Positions 36,249 through 48,679 of a stretch of 64,000 nucleotides of DNA are shown one piece after another. Location: NCBI GenBank assembly GCA_963921825.1, contig OY997594.1, forward strand, positions 33,338,956 through 33,402,955. The letters are read 5' to 3'. Both the position numbers and the translations under genes were made by a program. The notes under the pieces are model-generated. The model was not told the DNA's origin and did not search any database. It saw only the letters and a list, made by a program, of their open reading frames with translations. The DNA comes from Erodium maritimum (Eukaryota; Streptophyta; Magnoliopsida; Geraniales; Geraniaceae). Each line of letters starts with the position of its first letter. Within the stretch, counting starts at the first letter, position 1.

Positions 36249-37789
36249 GTGCTACCTTCGGGATTCACAAGACGGTGTTCAAAGTTTCGGTTTTGCTTGA
36301 AAGTTTCGTTTTTGGCATGTTGTTTTGCTAAATTGTTTGATAACATGTTTTAAATTCTAGTTTATGGATTTAATGCATGTAAAATGAATTTTTGAAAATT
36401 ATTTCAAATCTGAAAATTTTGAATTTTTTTTGATTTTTCGGGTCTCGGGAACGGGACTCTCGGGGAGCCGAAACTGGGACCGAACGGGGCTCCTTTGGAC
36501 GGAGCTAAGCCAAGCATGACCATTGGATGGTTGATATGCCTAGGCTAAACTGTTTTGTTAGTTATGACGAGTTTGGAACCGTCATGACGAACTCGAAGAT
36601 CAAATGTTAAAAAGTTTCATTTTTAACGGTTTCGATAAACCGAGCATCAAAATTTTTCGAAACTTGGCTATTAATTAAAACCGGAAAATCACATGATGTT
36701 TGATAACATGCTTGTTTGATAACACGATGTGTGATGTGATGTTGGTATGGTGTACATAATAGCCCCGAGCTCGATTTAATTATTTATCGCTTTTCACGGC
36801 CTGCGAGCCGTTAGAGTTAGCGTGTAATTATTCTTTCAAGGTGTGGTCGTCGAACTACTTGTTTGTAATATTTATTTATTCCCGACCTGCGAGTCGTGTA
36901 TTAAATTGTAATATTTTACTCAAGACGAAGAAAGGGCGAAAAGGTCATTTGGTGGCTTTTCGGGTGTTGGCATCGGCTTGGAGTCGGTGGAGCTCAAGAA
37001 GCTAGTGGGAGTTAGTTTAGGGGGCTATTATGTGCACATTTATCACTTTATGCTTGGTTTAGTTTATGCATGACTAATTCTATGTGTTTTAGAATTGCAT
37101 GCTTAACTTTATTTACCGAGCATATCACCTCACATGCAAAGATAAAATTGGAATTTTAATCCTTGTGTGTGAACCCTTAGAACCGTCATTGCATTGGATG
37201 TAGTTGACGAGTTCAAAGGAAGAATTACATTGGATGTAATTTGAGGCATCATTGCATTTGGAATGTAGTTGATGTGCTCATCGCATCTAGGATGTGCCAA
37301 AGTTTTGAACACAACTGGACAAGTAAAAGCGGGTCATGTCCGATACCTCCCAATCATCAACACCTTACTACCTCCCCGTCCTATGGGTGTCATGCGCATT
37401 AGCGGAGCATCCATGGGGAAGCAGGGTAGTAGGTTTGGACGACATATGTGGGTGTTGTGCGCATTAGCGGAGCACCCACATAGTGACGGGCCATAGTTGA
37501 AAATTGGTGGACCCGACTACGATTCTCAGCCTGAGGTTGAGCTAGGGTAACAGATAGGGTAAGTCGTGTACATAAGTACATACCCTAGCCAATAGTCACA
37601 TTGGATGTGATTGGATGGAGTCCTACCTACATAGCTCGATTAAGTGGTGAGCATTAGTTCAGCTTCATCGAGTGAATCAAGGATCTTGGTTTCAGATTCT
37701 AAAGGTTTAGAATCGATTGTTGGTGTTTAAGCTTGATCTTCATAAAATTTATTCAGTTTACTGATTGAATTTTATCTATTGTAGATCAA
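36249..37789 (+). other. Copia untranslated leader with repeated hairpins
   Basis: A leader of about 1.5 kb without coding signal. It holds repeated CATTGGATGTA motifs (37190-37290) and two hairpins with the same 18-base loop (37383-37414 and 37445-37482). Confidence 0.6.
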
Positions 37790-40700
37790 ATGGCAAATTC
37801 AGCGAACATTAATAGTTTGTCATTAAAAGTCATTCTTGACAGGGTCAAGCTAAATGGGACAAACTATTTGGACTGGTACAGAATTTTGAGGATAGTCCTC
37901 AAGTCTGAACGCAAAGAATATGTCCTTGACAAGGCTGTCTCTAAGACCATATCAGAGTTACATGAAGTGTCATTAATTGCTGAGAAGAATATAGCAGGGA
38001 TCTGGGATCCGAGGATGTTCTGATGGTCAACAAGGGAATTGGAAGTGGCAAGGGCGGGGCCCATGCACACTTGGCAGGAAAGATGAGACACATGAGAATG
38101 TCTGCTTCTACTGCCAACAGCCTGGTCATTGGAACAGGGATTACAGGAAGTTCACGGTTGATCTGAAGAAGGGCAGTGGGACTGCGCCTTCATCAAATAG
38201 CCTGGATGATCTGAAGAAGGGCAGTAGGACTGCGCCTTCATCAGGAAACCTGGATGATCTAAGGAAAGGCGGTGGGACCGTGCCTTCATCCGGTATTAAC
38301 TCTATAGAGCTACATCTCTCTACTTCCAAAGATTCATGGGTATTAGATACCAGGACTGAATCTCACACATGCACTTTTATATGGTGGCTGAAAGTAGGAG
38401 AGGTTTGGAAAGCACGAAGTGGACCTCAGAGTTGTGGCAACTGTTGTAAGATCCATGAGTCTTGCTTTGCCAAGAGGCCTTGTCTTAGTATTGTATAATG
38501 TATATTGCATACCTACTTTTAGTAGGAATATTATATCTGTATCCGTGTTTGACAAGGAAGGATATAATGTTAATATTGGAAATGGAGTTTTCAATGTTCT
38601 ATGCAATGATATGTTTTATACCAGTACTGACTTGGTTGGAGGATTGTACACATTAGATATGGGTAACAATGCCTCAAGTTCTATATATTCCGTTAATACC
38701 AAGAGGTCTAAATCCAACGATTTAAACCTAACTCTGTTATGGCACTGTCATTTAGGCCGCATAAACAAGAAGCACCTATCAGCATTTCAGAAGTGTGGAC
38801 TTTCAGGTTCATTCGAATTCCATTCGATCGATAGATGCAAGGTTTGTTTGATGGACAAAATGACTAAAGTACCGTTTTATCAATCGCGATGAAAGGGCGG
38901 GTGAATTATTGGGGCTGATACACTCGAATGTGTGTAGACCAATAAGTTCACTTGCCAGGAGGGGTTTTAGCTACTTTATCACATTTGCTGATGATTACAG
39001 TAAATATGGTTATGTCTATTCGCTGAGACATAAGTCTGAAGCTTTTGATAAATTCAAAGAGTTAAAGACTAAAGTAGAAAACCAGCTCGACAAAGGTATT
39101 AAGGCACTTCAATTGGATCGAGGTGGAAAATACTTGACCATAGAGTTATTAGATCATCTAAACGAGAATGGGATCCTTTTGGAATGGACTCCTCCTGGGA
39201 CACTGTAGATGAAAGGTGTAGCCAAACGGAGAAATCGGACATTGTTAGACAATGGTCTGTTCCATGATTAGTTGGACTGATCTCCCAATCTCTTTCTGGG
39301 GTTATGCTCTAGAGACGACCACATTCATAGTGAATCGGGCTTCGACGAAGGGTGTGGAAGGGACACCATTTTAAAAATGGTACGGGATGATGCCCGCTTT
39401 GTCCTTCCTAAAGATTTGTGGTTGCGAGGCTTATGTGAAACATTTGGTTTCGACTAAGCTCGAACCTAGATCTGAGATATGCACCTTCGTGTGGTATCCC
39501 AAAGCAACAAGGGGATACTACTTCTACAATCCCAGTGAGAACATGGTGTTCGTCGCTTGGGGTGGGGTCTTTATGGAAAAAGAGTTTTGTTTCCAAAGAC
39601 GTCATTGGGAAGATTGTGCATCTAGAAGAAATTCAGGATGGTACAGATCTGTCTAAACCAATTGACAACCCAGTAGAAAGGAACCAGAGATTGTCGTAGA
39701 GTAAGAACCAATTCCTTTTACAATTCCGGAAGGTCCAAGGCGATTTGAAAGGATCAATCTTCCACCTCCAAGATATGGTATCCGGAGGTGACAATGAAGT
39801 CATGGTGGATCACGATGATCCAGCCACCTTTCAAGAAGTCGTGGATGGGCCCGACTCCGAGTTATGGCTGGGAGCCATGAGGGAGGAAATGCAATCCATG
39901 TCGAACAACCGAGTTTGGGAACCGGTTGATCCCATCAATGGTGTGAGGACCATCGGATGCAAATGGATCTTCAAGGTGAAGATGGACATGGACGGCAACC
40001 CTCTGACCTACAAAGCTCAACTGGTGGCGAAAGGTTATAGGCAGATCCAATGGATTGACTATGAGGAAACCTTCTCCCTAGTGGCTATGGTCAAAATCGA
40101 TCCAAATTCTTCTTGACATAACTGCGTATCATAATTACGAGATATGGCAAGTGGATGTCAAAACCGCTTTCCTAAATGGAAATTTGACTGAGTACGTTTG
40201 TATGTCTCGGCCCAAAGGTTTTGATAAGGGAAATATTTATAAGTTGTTGAAATCCATTTATGGATTGAAACGAACTTCTTGGAGTTGGATCCTTCGTTTT
40301 GATGAAGCTGTAATTGGATTTGGCTTAATCAAGAACGAGGATGAATCTTGCGTTTATAAGAAGGCTAGTGGGAGCAAGATTACCTTTCTGGTTCTCATTG
40401 AAAACGACATCCCAACCTTGCACAAGACTTAAGCTTGGTTGAGGAAGTGTTTTTCAATAAATGACTTAGGCGATGCTTCTTATATCTTAAGGATTAAGAT
40501 ATGTAGAGATCGCACCAAGAGGGTCTTGGATTTAAGTCAGGGAACCTATGTGAACAAGGCATTGAGTAGGTTCTTAATGCTCGATTCAAAGAAAGTACTC
40601 TTACCCACTAGTCATGGCATTTATCTCAACAAGACTCGGTGTCCTAAGACAGCTGATGAACTGAAAAGGATGATGAGAATCCTATGAGCCTAGGGGCAAG

Positions 40701-41290
40701 ATCAATCATATATGCCATGACATGTATGAGACCGGACGTCTCGTAAGCCTTATGTTATACCAGTAGACATCATTCTAACCCGGGGGAAAGATGATGCTGA
40801 ACTAGTTATCGAAGGATGAGTAGACGCTAGTTTTCCAAGACAAATGCAGATGACTTTAGAAGTCAGTCAGGATATGTGTTTACGCTGAATGGAAGAGCTT
40901 TAGCTGGGAGAGCGTAAAGCAAGATACCATTGCCGAATCTACGACAGAGGCCAAGTACATGGATGCTGCAGAGGCAGCTAAGGAGGCTATGTGGATTTGG
41001 AAATTCATGGCAGGGCTGGGTGTAATTAAAAACCCATCCAGCCCGGTGAATCCATTTTGCGACAACACAAGGGCCATTGCGCAAGCTAAAAGCCCAGATC
41101 GCATAACAAATCCAAACATGTACTGCGGCGTATCCACCTCATCAGAGAAATACTGAACTAAGGTGAAGTGAAGATAACCTCTATTGCTACAGATGATAAC
41201 ATAGCCAACCCTTTGACTAAGGCAGTGTCACTGCCTAAACATGTTAGACATGTAAAGTCGATGGGGACATATTGGAGTTTAGATTGGAAC
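37790..41290 (+). pseudogene. Copia gag-pol relic
   Basis: Parts in order: gag start MANSANINSLSLKVILDRVK (37790), zinc-knuckle remnant CFYCQQPGHWNRD (about 38102), protease remnant (about 38335), GAG-pre-integrase region with LLWHCHLGRINKKHL (about 38735), integrase core with FITFADDYSKYGY (about 38970), reverse transcriptase with GCKWIFKVKMDMDGNP (about 39955) and VDVKTAFLNGNLTEYV (about 40153), and RNase H with DNTRAIAQAKSP (about 41060). Integrase before reverse transcriptase identifies Ty1/copia. Broken; lineage not resolved. Confidence 0.88.
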
Positions 41291-41307
41291 TAGGGCAAGT
41301 GGGAGAT

Positions 41308-42995
41308 TGTTAGTCTTAGTTCCCATAGTTCAATCCTATATGTCCAAATGTATATATCATCGTTAGCAATAAAATTAAAGCGGCTTTATATTACTTATGT
41401 GTTGGAGTAATATATCGATGTGTGCTCTGATCTATGCCCACCATGCGAATAGAACCATAGATCGAGATAGATCACACTCGATGGGTCCCTAGCCAATAAA
41501 GCTTCACTAGAAGCGACTAGTATGAAAGATGGCTCTTTATGGCTTACGTTCTGTTAGTCATTGGAATGGGATTCCGGAGTCTGATCATAGATATCATGTG
41601 GGACATGATATTGGACGACGCGCCCTGAATATGTGCCATAGATTAAGTCATGAACATATTCAGTGTCGTAGCTTGTCATGTATCCTTAGACCAAGGAGTC
41701 TTTGTGATCGCTATGTAGTCAACAACTGAGTTTGACCTGAGCCTAACGTTGTCCGTAACAAGGCTTCCATAACGGCCAGGATTGGCTTGGGGACAGGCTA
41801 CATGAGTGACATGAAAGGCGGCTAAATGATTTATCCCTCATACTGAGGTATGTGAAAAATATCGGTTCTCGGCCGCTTGATCGAGAGTGACTGAAAGAAT
41901 AGCATGGCCATGCACATGATACTGGGTATCATATCTTCAGTCATCTCACATATCAAGGAACGGTGATTGAGAATAATAAGGATGAAGGCTCTATGCCTTA
42001 TCTCAATCAGGATATCAGAGATAAAAGGATAATGACAGGGATGACAGAAAGGTTAGAATCGACAGGGTCGATTCGTTATGCAGTGTTAGGAAATACTAAA
42101 GTCTCGTTAGTTGCCACTTAAATAGGATCAAGTAAAATGGGATTTTACGTTGATCTATTGACATGCATAAACCTAAGGGTCACACCGGAGGATGAAACTC
42201 ATTGACACATTTATGGAGAATGGCCAAAAGGGAGTTGTCTCGGGACATGACCAAAACTGGGTTTTGGGTCATGTGCCCGTAAGTGAATAGGACTTTACGG
42301 ATCGAGACAAGGCTTGGAGTCTTGGGATTGATCGCGTCGGATAATGTTGGACATTTCCGGTATGGAAGGCTTGGAGGCGATGAGCGAATCACGGGACCTC
42401 GTTGGAAATGGCGACAAGCCATGTTCCAAGAGGCCCATTAAAGGCCCATGCAACCAAGGCCCATGCAACTAATTAATCAAGTCTTGATTAATTAGTACTA
42501 AGTAAGCAAGACAAGGATTAAGGTGTTGGTGATTCACCACCTAACCCAATCTTGTCTTGCCATACTTTGTCCTATTTACACCTTACTTGACACCATACTT
42601 GTCCCATGCCTTTAGTTGGACAAGTATGGGTTTTGTTATGTTTAAGTCATCTTTTTTCAACATAACATTCACAAGACAAGAATAGGAAACACAACTTCTC
42701 TCCCCCTTCCGTTGCAATTTCGGGTTTGGCAAGCTCTCACCTTCATTTTTGTGTTCTTGAGTCCTCAAAGAGAAAAACTACGTGGCTTTGATTCCCATGT
42801 GGATACGTAGGCGTCTTGGAGACTCAAGCCAATCATTCGTTAACCGGTGTTCTTGTTTTGGTAAGAGATAGTGCTGAATTTTTCTCTTGTGAATCCATTC
42901 TTTGTTAGTTGTTTCATGGTTTTAATCGTCTCTTGGTTTTTATTGATTTTACGTTGCGAGTTGGTTCATCTCCAACCCTACCTCGAGACCCAACA
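41308..42995 (+). repeat. Copia right LTR
   Basis: Preceded by the polypurine-like CAAGTGGGAGAT and followed by the GGCCT target repeat. Confidence 0.95.
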
Positions 42996-43000
42996 GGCCT

Positions 43001-43448
43001 CCCCTTCCAGATGGAAGGCTGTGAACGATACCTGGAGCCTACTGCTCACTACCCCAGAGGTATCAAGGTTACGGGTGATCCGCTCCAGCCATCGCTCGGC
43101 TTCCTCGGGGTCAGGCTCCCCGGTAAACACAGGCGTGCCGAGCCTGCGGAAATCTCACAATGTCTGCGCAGTGTAGCTTTCAACCTGCGTAGGTCCCTCA
43201 AAAGTCGCTGCAGTCGCAGCAGGTACAGTCTCCGGAGTTGGCATTGTAGCCTCTCTACGGTAAAAGGCAGCTGCCAGTCCCTGAACGGTGCGGGTCAGCT
43301 CCTCCAGAGCTGCCGCCTAGGCTGTCTAAGCCTTCTCGTGCCCCTCCGCGGGCGCACCCTGGGCACTAGTTGCCCCAGCAGTAGGCTGCTATCCTCGGCC
43401 TCCAGCGGGCCGTCTCCTCGTGCCTCGAGGAACATAACTCGGTGCCAT
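43001..43448 (-). pseudogene. Gypsy gag relic, proximal part
   Basis: Minus-strand sequence from the probable ATG at 43448 (opening MAPSYVPRGTRRR) to the copia junction. It belongs to the same gag as 34547-33787. From 43449 to 44296 lies the untranslated leader, with nothing else recognised. Confidence 0.6.
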
Positions 43449-44296
43449 CACGTAGATCCTCTACACGACCAACACACAAATTTAAGTTTCTCAACTCGAA
43501 AAGGATACACGCTTATAATAATAACTAACGCCACACACAGACTACTCAGTACTACTCAGTAACAATATACTTAATATAGTATAGTCACACAATTGCGCAC
43601 AACAAGGAAGTCAGCACACTAGTGCTTCACACAGACCATATATACACACAACAGGGTCACACCCAGTTTCACTTTAACAATACTTTTACACTTAAGTCAC
43701 ACAAACTACCACTTATACTCTAAAGAAAATTCACAAAGTCCAACCTTGACTTAGTTCAAGTTCCTAACACATTCTCATTCCAACATAACATTCATGTTGA
43801 TCTCTCGTCGTTACAACCATGTTCAGGCGTCCCCGAATTATGTTGTAACCACTCGACATCCCACCATTCACGTCCAGCTATAGTGGCCCCTATAGCTGAA
43901 TCGTGATGGTACATACACTTCAGTTTCTGTAGAAAATCGAGCATAACCCGTTCGTAAGTCAAGTCAACCATCCGCTTATGCGGGAAAAACCAGATACCAA
44001 TTGCACATAGTCCTCAATACCAACACACCTCGGGTCTCAATAATTTCACTCTTACCGCCCGGCCAAGTCCATTCTTTGAACAACAGTTAAGTCAAATCAT
44101 GACCATAACCACACAGGTTCACCAAAAGTCTACGACACTCAGGCCGGACGTTTTACCAACCCGAGACTCTTCCGTCTCGTTTCTACAAGACATCTCCGAC
44201 TTGCGTAACCGACACACAACAACCTAACGACCCAACTCTACACACCTAGGTGACGTACGGTCCGAGGTTTTGAAAAATCATTTCAAAATGAAACCA

Positions 44297-44309
44297 GGCT
44301 CTGATACCA
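44297..44309 (-). other. Gypsy primer binding site (tRNA-Met)
   Basis: The minus strand reads TGGTATCAGAGCC three bases inside the 5' LTR. Confidence 0.85.
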
Positions 44310-44312
44310 AAT

Positions 44313-46646
44313 TGTCACGCCCCAAATCCGGTTTTGACCAGATTCGCGACGCGAACTTAAGATAAATAATGATAAAGTACTAAAGATAAATAAACAAGTT
44401 TCAAATGAAAATTAAGGTTCCAGAAGTTCAAATGAGTCAACAGCTCGATGAAAGTAATAGTAAATGAGTCAAAACAGTCAAAGGTAAAGTACGTCGCTAG
44501 ACACTAGCTAAACCCTCGCCAGCTCCCAAGCTCCGAGAATCCTGCTAGTACTGATCCCGCTCAACACCTGAAACACCACAAAGTAAGGGGGTGAGCTTAC
44601 GCTCAGTAGGAAAAGTAGTTAAGGTTCTGAACCACAGTTCATCACCACGGGTAACCGTTCAATTAGGGCATACTAGTAAGGCACAACTATAAACAAGCCT
44701 ACGGGCAATTCTCAGTTATCGATCACTTTCACAAGTCATAAACATTTATAAAAAATGCACAAAGCCAACCAACATGCATAAAACACACATCGAGATACAC
44801 ATAGATATCGTACAACAGTTTCCAACGTCATTGAATGCACAAAGCCACTTATAACGTACTGGACCACACAGCATCAGTCCCGATATCTTCCCCTCACTGA
44901 GACTGGAGGTAACATCCTCAAAAGGAAATCCCTCAGTCCGCTGTCTTCCCGTCACACAGACTCGGGGCAATACTTACCATACGTACTGGACCGGCACGCA
45001 CTTCGGTCGTACATCGTCCCGGACTACGACTCATCGAGGTACTAATCACGCCATCCTTGGCCTCGATACACTACACCGAAACTATCCCTCGGTGTAAGTA
45101 TCGCTTCGGTTACGTCTACTCTTGGAACACACAATAAGGGTATAACACGCAGCACAAAGCCATAGCTGGTCTCGATATATCAACCGAACCAGTTCAACAT
45201 AACACACAAACCGGTCTATCACTCACCCGGTCATATCACTACCAAGGGTTCACGTTATATCAAACATGGCATACTTGCCCACACACAGTCACAATATGCA
45301 ACACCGATTATAATCTTGTTTAGACTCTCACACAGCGGTTATAGCACACATCACAAAATCCTAAGGCTCGACATAGCCCATCTACCATGTGCGTAACTTT
45401 CCGTAATTAAAGCTGTATCCGCTACTTTCCCTACCTCAAGACGATCACAACAGCTGCGTCTCCTAGCTACTGACGTCCTGGCCTAACTCCGGTCTTCTCG
45501 GGCGAAGTCCAAGTCTGGGTTTAACAGGTAAAAAGTCTAATCAGTCCCGGTAGTCCAAAGGTCCTCAAATTTGTCTAATTAGTCCTTTATTTAACCATTT
45601 TTAAACCAATTAAATTAATTAATTATTAAAACTGTCCGACCCGGATCCAAGAACCAGACCCGAATCCGACCCGATCTAGAAACCAGACCCGACCGGACCC
45701 AGACCCGACTTCAGACCCGACCCGGACCCGCTCCAAACCCGAGTCCAGAACCCGGACCTCAGATCTGGGCCTGGCCCAATGGCCCATCCTGATCCAGGGC
45801 CCGTGTCCTGGCCCAAGTCCGTCCATCCCTAAGGCCCACGTTCGTCTGGCCCAAAGCTCGGTCTGGCCCAAGGCCTGCTCAGGCTCGAGTCCGAGCTGTG
45901 TCCAGCTCCGGCGAGGCCAGGGTTTCCGGTCGCCGCCGACGGCGTCAGGCGAGCTCGTAGGGGGAGAAATGAGGGCGGAGACGAGCGTCAGGTTCAATGC
46001 GAGGCCGTGGCCGTGGCGGCGGTGGCTCGAGCACGAACCCACGCTCGCTCCCGTCTCAGATCTGGCGAGCCCGAGCTTCACCAGTGATGGTTCTGGCTGA
46101 CTCCACTTGAATCGAGCACGGGAAGACGCGCTTTCAGGCGAGGCGAGCTCGGGGAAGAAGGAAAAAGGGGCGAGGGGCACGAACCCTCGTCGTTCCTCCG
46201 GCGTCGTCGCTGAAACGAGCTCGGCGTCGAACCAGAGAGGTTTCTCCGGCGATGGCTCGATCCCGTGCACGGTGGGGCTCGGTTTCTCTCAGAAGGGAAG
46301 AAGATGAGGGCGAGGTCGTAGGGGGAGAAGGAGATCGAGAGAGAGAGGAGGAGAACGAGAGAGAAGAGAGAGAGGGTGGCGCTGCGTTATGCCTCGGGAC
46401 GCGTGCACGCACGAGGAAGAAGACGAGGGGCGTAGGGTTTGGCTCGCGTGTGTGTGGGCTTGGGCTCGTCTTCTAATGGGCCCAAGTCCGGCCCAAACCT
46501 TGCCCAACCCAAACTTCTCCTTTTCCCTTTTTTGATTTTCTTTATTTTTCGCACTCGATCCATTTTTCCACCCCGTTTTCCAACCCCGACGTTCCAAAAC
46601 GACAACTTTAACAATTTAATTCTTTTAAACCGGGGCGGGCTTTACA
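44313..46646 (-). repeat. 5' LTR of the gypsy element, 2334 bp
   Basis: The plus strand begins TGTCACGCCCCAAATCCGG and ends GGGCGGGCTTTACA. Its right edge abuts LINE ORF1 sequence. Confidence 0.9.
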
Positions 46647-46968
46647 TTCATTGTCACCCTCTCCTTAAGTCTCCACTTCTTCAATTTCACCATGTTGTCC
46701 CCCTTTTCTTTCACAACCTGTCCCACACCGTCTCTTTGGCCTACAACAGACCCTTCCTTGTCCAACTCCACTTGCCTCTCCTCCACCCGAGCAACATCTC
46801 CCCCCTTCACTGTCCACAATCATTAGTTCCTATTGTGGGATCCCGTCATCTTCCCCGATCCTCTTCCATTGCTTTGGACCGTTCACCACCCCGTCTTCAC
46901 CTTTACCCGCGTTGACCCATGAATCATTAGACGACTCAGTTCGGCCCCTGCCGTATTTTCCAACAACG

Positions 46969-47820
46969 TCACCCTCCACCTCTTTCCCACGAGAGTTTGA
47001 CCGTCCCTGATTCTCCCATGACCCGTCGGTCTTTGGTACGATCTTGCCCCCTCTCCCTGGGCGTCTCAGCCTTCAGGTGATTACTGAACCGTCCTTTTTC
47101 CTTGTTCACGTCCTTTTCACCATCCTCACAATACTTTTCAACATGATCCAATCTGCCACACCCGAAACAGAAGTCCGGCAATCGTTCATATTGGAGTCGA
47201 ACATACGTTGGCTTCTCCTTCTCCCCCAGCCAAAGTTTCAGCGTATTACGGAGTGGTTGCTCGATACTCCACCTCACCCGAACATGGAGGCAATCCTTCC
47301 TTGCTCTTCCCTCAGCATTTACATCAATTTCCACCATCTCGCCCAACCTGTTACATATGATCTCTCCAACTTGGTTAGTGAGTGCATTAAATGAGAGATT
47401 AGACGCTTGAATCCACATCTACGTATGTGTAAAACTCGTACTGGTGACTTCTTCTGCACCCGAGAACTTAGTTAGGGCGACTAGGGCTTTATTAAACGAA
47501 CATGGCTCCTTTTCCAGTACACTCCGGCGTTCCTTCTCGTTCGGAAAAAAGAAGTCTGTGATCCTTGGAGCTAGGGTTTGGGTCGGGATCCCTTTGGTGT
47601 TCCACACGTTCCGCATAACGTCCCTGAAAATCGACTCCTTCAGAGGTTTGTCCGATAGCACCCTAACTGCGATTCCATACCTGTATTTCTCACCGCTCAA
47701 CTGCAGCACCTCCTTCGGTACCGTAACTCCCTCTTCGTCACTATGTATGACCACAGCTTGCAACTTCAGCTGAATCTCGTCCATCACCGACCCCATCACA
47801 CCCCCCTCCAAGCCGGACAA
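46969..47820 (-). pseudogene. LINE ORF1: DUF4283-like domain and zinc knuckle
   Basis: Minus strand from the ATG at 47820. N-terminal part: KYRYGIAVRVLSDKPLKE, ITDFFFPNEKERRSVLEK and PCSFNKALVALTKF, a DUF4283 pattern. After one in-frame TAG (47421-47419) the same frame continues MWIQASNLSFNALTNQVGE, then RLQYERLPDFCFGCG with a CX2CX4HX4C knuckle ending VEKYC (about 47140). A basic and acidic tail follows, and coding-like sequence runs on to the gypsy edge at 46647. This is the ORF1 partner of the ORF2 at 24473-28405. The leader to 47912 holds CCCTAATCTCTAC-type sequence typical of LINE starts. Confidence 0.85.
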
Positions 47821-47922
47821 TCAAGCCGGCACCCAATCTGCACGTCAACGAACGACGAAACCCTAATCTCTACGTCTGTGAAACTCGGCCGAGAGAACCT
47901 TTTTAAAATCTTCCACCACTAA

Positions 47923-48440
47923 TTTAACAAATGTTATCATTGATCTAACCCATTAATCTATAATAATGATAATAATAAAATTGTAAAAACCTTAAAACCC
48001 TCTACATATGCAGATACGCTCATCACTCTCATTCCCTCGTAGAGTCACACGTCATCGCTTTTCGTACCTCTTATGTCACCTCCGTTCCTTAATATGTCAT
48101 CCTCTACGAAGACCTCACGCCGCCGCGGATCTTCATCCTTATCGTCGCTCTTCTTTGCTATCTCAAGTCGACCTCACATTATCCTAAATTTGTTCTAACT
48201 CACCGCACCTCGCTTTGATTGGGCGCGTCTTGCCCTCCTAAGCGGGTAAAAATAGCTCTGTCACCTTCCACCGGTGACTTGTCCAATTCGGGTCGTTGGA
48301 TTAGATGTCGGCGCCTAGGCGATCGACTCCGATGACTATTACAACCTTGCATACAAGGTTTTTTGTTAAATTGTCTCTTTTGTTTCGACATTAATATACA
48401 TTGCTTCATATTTTAAATTGAAAGATAGAGTAAGGGAATG
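47923..48440. other. Stretch with no recognisable gene
   Basis: Spacer between two LINEs. No convincing frame, RNA or repeat end was found. Confidence 0.4.
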
Positions 48441-48679
48441 AATTTCGTTGAGAACAAGTCATTGCAACTTTGTCAGGCGACATGCATGCCCGAGATTTGG
48501 CTCAGAGATGGTTCCCCCCCCCCCACCTAATCAGAGGCTTGAAACTAAATGTGGACGTTGGGGTTCGTCCGGGAGGGATTGATTTGGGTATGGTAGTTAG
48601 AAATCATCTTGGGGAAGTTCTTGGAGCGAGATCTTGTTTCCAAGCGGGAGTGTTCTTCCCCTCATTTGTCTCTAAGAGA

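Larger units (their letters stand above)
34548..42995 (+). mobile_element. Ty1/copia element inserted in gypsy gag, broken, fairly young
   Basis: Complete in outline: LTRs 34548-36234 and 41308-42995, primer site just inside the left LTR, and a 5-bp target duplication GGCCT (34543-34547 and 42996-43000). The LTRs (1687 and 1688 bp) differ at roughly 30 positions by eye, near 98% identity. That suggests under about one million years at usual plant rates (inference). The internal region is degraded, with perhaps ten or more breaks, so it probably moved with help or decayed quickly. It is the youngest layer of this nest. Confidence 0.92.
28406..46646 (-). mobile_element. Ty3/gypsy element (chromovirus-like), broken, host of the copia insertion
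   Basis: Fossil read on the minus strand: 5' LTR 46646-44313, tRNA-Met primer site 44309-44297, gag from about 43448, protease, reverse transcriptase, RNase H, integrase with a chromodomain-like tail, purine tract about 30250-30233, and a partial 3' LTR 30232-28406. The copia element (34548-42995) sits in gag. The two LTRs are about 94% alike where I compared them, which suggests a few million years at usual plant rates (inference). Several breaks, perhaps five to ten; not a working element. The LTR family and domain signatures resemble the Tekay/Del lineage. Confidence 0.85.
24439..47912 (-). mobile_element. L1-type LINE, split by nested gypsy and copia elements
   Basis: Read on the minus strand, LINE sequence occupies 47912-46647 (leader and ORF1) and 28405-24439 (endonuclease to 3' tail). 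The intervening 18.2 kb is a gypsy element that contains a copia element. CCACCACTAA at 24429-24438 and 47913-47922 is a probable target duplication. The 3' tail ends ACTTTATTCAAAAAATAAAG. Some LINE sequence between the ORF1 tail and the endonuclease start is missing at the gypsy junction. Confidence 0.75.

Noticed and set aside
44297-44309. tRNA-Met-like sequence as a tRNA gene
   Set aside because: Only 13 bases, placed exactly beside an LTR; it is a primer binding site. The same holds at 36236.
28406-46646. Gypsy and copia coding pieces as host genes
   Set aside because: Domain order, flanking LTRs, primer sites and target duplications show that they are retroelement fossils.
48200-48409. 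Small minus-strand frame as a peptide gene
   Set aside because: No homologous family recognised and no supporting context; likely chance.
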